From: Nitrososphaerales archaeon
GTDB taxonomy: Archaea; Thermoproteota; Nitrososphaeria; Nitrososphaerales; Gagatemarchaeaceae
Direction of reading: 5' to 3'
Assembly (NCBI GenBank): GCA_030044375.1
Contig: JASHVX010000141.1
Span: 1 to 6,495, forward strand
Length of the DNA: 6,495 nucleotides
The number at the start of each line of letters is the position of its first letter. Position 1 is the stretch's first letter. The position numbers and the translations under genes are program-made. The notes beneath the pieces were generated by a model that was not told where the DNA came from, ran no database searches, and saw only the letters and a list, made by a program, of their open reading frames with translations. Shown in pieces: positions 4,835 through 6,495 of the stretch.

Positions 4835-5782
4835 GTGATTGACGCGATTGCGAGGACGATAGGCAAAGACCCGGGCGGGTACTTGGGCGTCGAGGGTCGG
4901 GACGACGTCGCGAAGGTCCCAGCCAAAGGCAAGGCCGTAGTGTTCAAGGTAGACATGCTCGTCGAGGGCACCGACGTCCCCCGAGGGATGGGCTTCCGTC
5001 GAGCGGCGAGGAAGGCGGTCGCCATGTGTGTCAGCGACTTCGCTGCGAAAGGGGTCAGACCTGACTCCTTCATGGCGTCGGTCGGACTGAAGCGGGGAGT
5101 GACGCAGGAGGAGGTGGAACAGCTGGGAAGGGGTTTCAGGGACGCGCAGGACGAGTGGGGGGTCAAGATGGTGGGGGGCGACACGAACGAAGCGGAGGAG
5201 CTTGTGATCGACTGTGCCATGATAGGGTTTGCCGACAGGATAGTCGCTCGCAGAGGAGCGAGGCCAGGCGACCTACTCGTCGTCTCCGGGCTCTTTGGCC
5301 TGCCTCCCGCGGGGCTCAGGATAGTCGCAGGCGGCGCGGTGGCCTCGGATAGGTTCCGACGCAAGGCGATGAGGAGCGTGCTGGAACCATCGCCTAACCT
5401 TGCTGCGGGCCTGGCTCTGGGAGGCTATCTGACCTCAGCGATGGACTCCTCCGACGGGCTCGCGAGGAGCATCTATACTCTCGCAAGAGATAGTCGGGTG
5501 GGCTTCGAGCTCGACGTATTGCCTGCGGCTGAGGGAGTCGGCTCGTTCGCAAAGAGGAACAGGCTGTCCCTCGAGAGGCTCGTCATGGTCGGAGGGGAGG
5601 AGTACGTGATAGTCGGTACGGTCAGCCCCAAGGTGTTCCCCGTGGCACTGAAGGCAGCTGTCGATGCGGGAGGAGAGTTGCATGCGATTGGGCGGGCAGA
5701 CGGCGAGGTCGGACGAGTGAGGCTTTCAGACGGCGGAGGCAGCAGGCCGGTAAGGGACGAGGGATGGACCCATCTAGGCTGA
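4835..5782 (+). CDS. thiL: Thiamine-monophosphate kinase
   Basis: The product is 315 residues and phosphorylates thiamine monophosphate to the cofactor thiamine diphosphate with ATP and Mg2+. It belongs to the PurM/ThiL/SelD/HypE superfamily. Motifs run in order: RDDVAKV (22-28, metal/phosphate Asp pair), VDMLVEGTDVP (39-49), VSDFAAKGVRP (66-76), MVGGDTNEAE (112-121), GARPGDLLVVSGLFG (141-155), EPSPN (184-188), AMDSSDGLARSI (202-213) and GGEEYVIVG (253-261). The EGTDVP stretch replaces bacterial VEGVHF and, from memory, matches archaeal ThiL (ESTDVP-like). The start is GTG at 4835, the only start codon after the in-frame TGA at 4805-4807; bacterial ThiL often has a slightly longer N-terminus. 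It lies 19 nt downstream of the phosphomutase and is probably co-transcribed. Its stop codon overlaps the convergent paralog by 9 bp. A related AIR-synthase-like enzyme is the alternative, but less likely. Confidence 0.85.
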   Translation: MIDAIARTIGKDPGGYLGVEGRDDVAKVPAKGKAVVFKVDMLVEGTDVPRGMGFRRAARKAVAMCVSDFAAKGVRPDSFMASVGLKRGVTQEEVEQLGRGFRDAQDEWGVKMVGGDTNEAEELVIDCAMIGFADRIVARRGARPGDLLVVSGLFGLPPAGLRIVAGGAVASDRFRRKAMRSVLEPSPNLAAGLALGGYLTSAMDSSDGLARSIYTLARDSRVGFELDVLPAAEGVGSFAKRNRLSLERLVMVGGEEYVIVGTVSPKVFPVALKAAVDAGGELHAIGRADGEVGRVRLSDGGGSRPVRDEGWTHLG

Positions 5783-6495
5783 CGCCGCCTTGGCCACCTT
5801 CGCGAAGCGCTTCATCAGAAGCTCGGCCTTGTCTTGGCTGTCCGACTCGGCGAAAATCCGCACCAGCGGCTCGGTCCCGCTGGGGCGGGCCAGCACCCAC
5901 GAACGCTCGTCTGTCCACAGCTTGACGCCGTCCACTCGCTCCACTCGTCCACGTGCCTCCCTTTCCACGGCGCGCATTACCGCGTCCACCTTCTTCACGT
6001 CGACCTCGACCTTCGTCTTCGCCTGGTAGAACCTCGGGACGGAGAAGGACAGCGCCCTCGAGAAGGCTACGCCCTTCGACGCGAGGCACTCCAGCATGAG
6101 AGCGGTCGTCATGCCGCCGTCCCTGACCGGGACGTGCGGGGCGTACATGCAGCCCCCGTTCTCCTCGAAGCCGAAGACGGCCTGCCTCTCGAGCATCGTC
6201 CTGGAGATGTCGACGCTACCTACCCTGGTCCTGAGGACCTTCGCCCCATGCCTCTTCGCGACCGCTTCGATGGCTTGGCTTGAGCTCACTGACGTGACGA
6301 CCGTGCCCCCGTGATGGCGGCTCAGCACGTAGTCAGCGATGAGACAGCCCGTCTGGTCGCCCCACAGGACCCTCCCTTCCTCGTCGCAGAACATGGACCT
6401 GTCCCCGTCTCCGTCGTAGGCCACTCCGAGGTCGGCGCCCGTCGCTTTCACAGTGGCCGAGAGGTCCCCCAGAGTCTCCGGGGTGGGCTCCGGGC
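5774..6495 (-). CDS. Phosphomannomutase/phosphoglucosamine mutase paralog, C-terminal part
   Basis: About 239 C-terminal residues are present; the gene runs off the right edge, so the serine loop of domain 1 is not visible. The visible part starts with PEPTPETLGDLSATVK, typical of the end of domain 2. It then has canonical metal loop YDGDGDR, sugar-binding loop GFEENGG (domain 3), and phosphate loop RPSGTEPLVRIFAES (domain 4). The open frame continues upstream to the edge, so the GTG at 6451 is not the start. The enzyme interconverts hexose or hexosamine 1- and 6-phosphates. It differs from the phosphomutase at 3520-4815 in the domain 3 loop (EENGG against EGSSGG), so they are distinct paralogs rather than a recent duplication. 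In archaea the EENGG group is often bifunctional for mannose and glucose phosphates; that is from family knowledge, not shown here. The TAG stop lies inside the end of thiL. Confidence 0.88.
   Translation of the reverse strand, partial: PEPTPETLGDLSATVKATGADLGVAYDGDGDRSMFCDEEGRVLWGDQTGCLIADYVLSRHHGGTVVTSVSSSQAIEAVAKRHGAKVLRTRVGSVDISRTMLERQAVFGFEENGGCMYAPHVPVRDGGMTTALMLECLASKGVAFSRALSFSVPRFYQAKTKVEVDVKKVDAVMRAVEREARGRVERVDGVKLWTDERSWVLARPSGTEPLVRIFAESDSQDKAELLMKRFAKVAKAASA

Noticed and set aside
4835..5782. Selenophosphate synthetase (SelD) or HypE instead of ThiL.
   Set aside because: The VEGTDVP, SDFAAKGVRP and GGDTNE motifs and the 315-residue length fit ThiL. There is no N-terminal Cys/Sec loop of SelD and no HypE C-terminal PRxC motif.
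1..6495. CRISPR array, mobile element or defence island.
   Set aside because: No direct-repeat series, terminal inverted repeats, transposase or nuclease motifs are visible. The gene content is housekeeping.

Overview
The window is G+C-rich archaeal DNA with compact gene packing. The archaeal assignment rests on three things. Several genes have TATA-like boxes about 24-31 nt upstream of their start codons, as expected for leaderless transcripts. Three of the genes begin with TTG. The protein families are archaeal in type: a short-N-terminus class II fumarase that resembles, from memory, those of Sulfolobales, DUF131/TIGR00304 membrane proteins, and an archaeal-style ThiL. The best guess is a Thermoproteota/Nitrososphaerota/Bathyarchaeia-like lineage, but no species can be named from the sequence alone.

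Layout. The left edge holds the first 59 codons of an APC-type amino-acid permease on the minus strand (1-179). Upstream of it on the same strand is a tiny zinc-ribbon protein (256-426). Diverging from that are two tandem DUF131 two-helix membrane proteins (489-719 and 723-968) and an IscA/HesB-type iron-sulfur assembly protein with its own TATA box (1012-1359). A complete class II fumarate hydratase (1487-2812) follows. Convergent to it is a hypothetical protein of 165 residues with an HxxxH motif (2841-3338, minus). Next comes a short divergent intergenic stretch that may hold a 30-codon minus-strand small ORF (3392-3484). A complete phosphoglucosamine/phosphomannomutase-family enzyme (3520-4815) and a thiamine-monophosphate kinase, ThiL (4835-5782), are probably co-transcribed. 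A second phosphohexomutase paralog (5774-6495, minus) overlaps the 3' end of thiL by 9 bp and runs off the right edge.

Functionally this is mostly housekeeping: central carbon metabolism (fumarase), Fe-S cluster assembly, amino-sugar/hexose phosphate isomerisation, and thiamine cofactor synthesis. I see no CRISPR array, tRNA, rRNA, insertion sequence or obvious defence system. The parts worth a second look are small: the hypothetical HxxxH protein, the candidate 30-residue ORF upstream of it, the zinc-ribbon microprotein, the extra cysteine in the IscA-like protein, and the two divergent phosphomutase paralogs around thiL.
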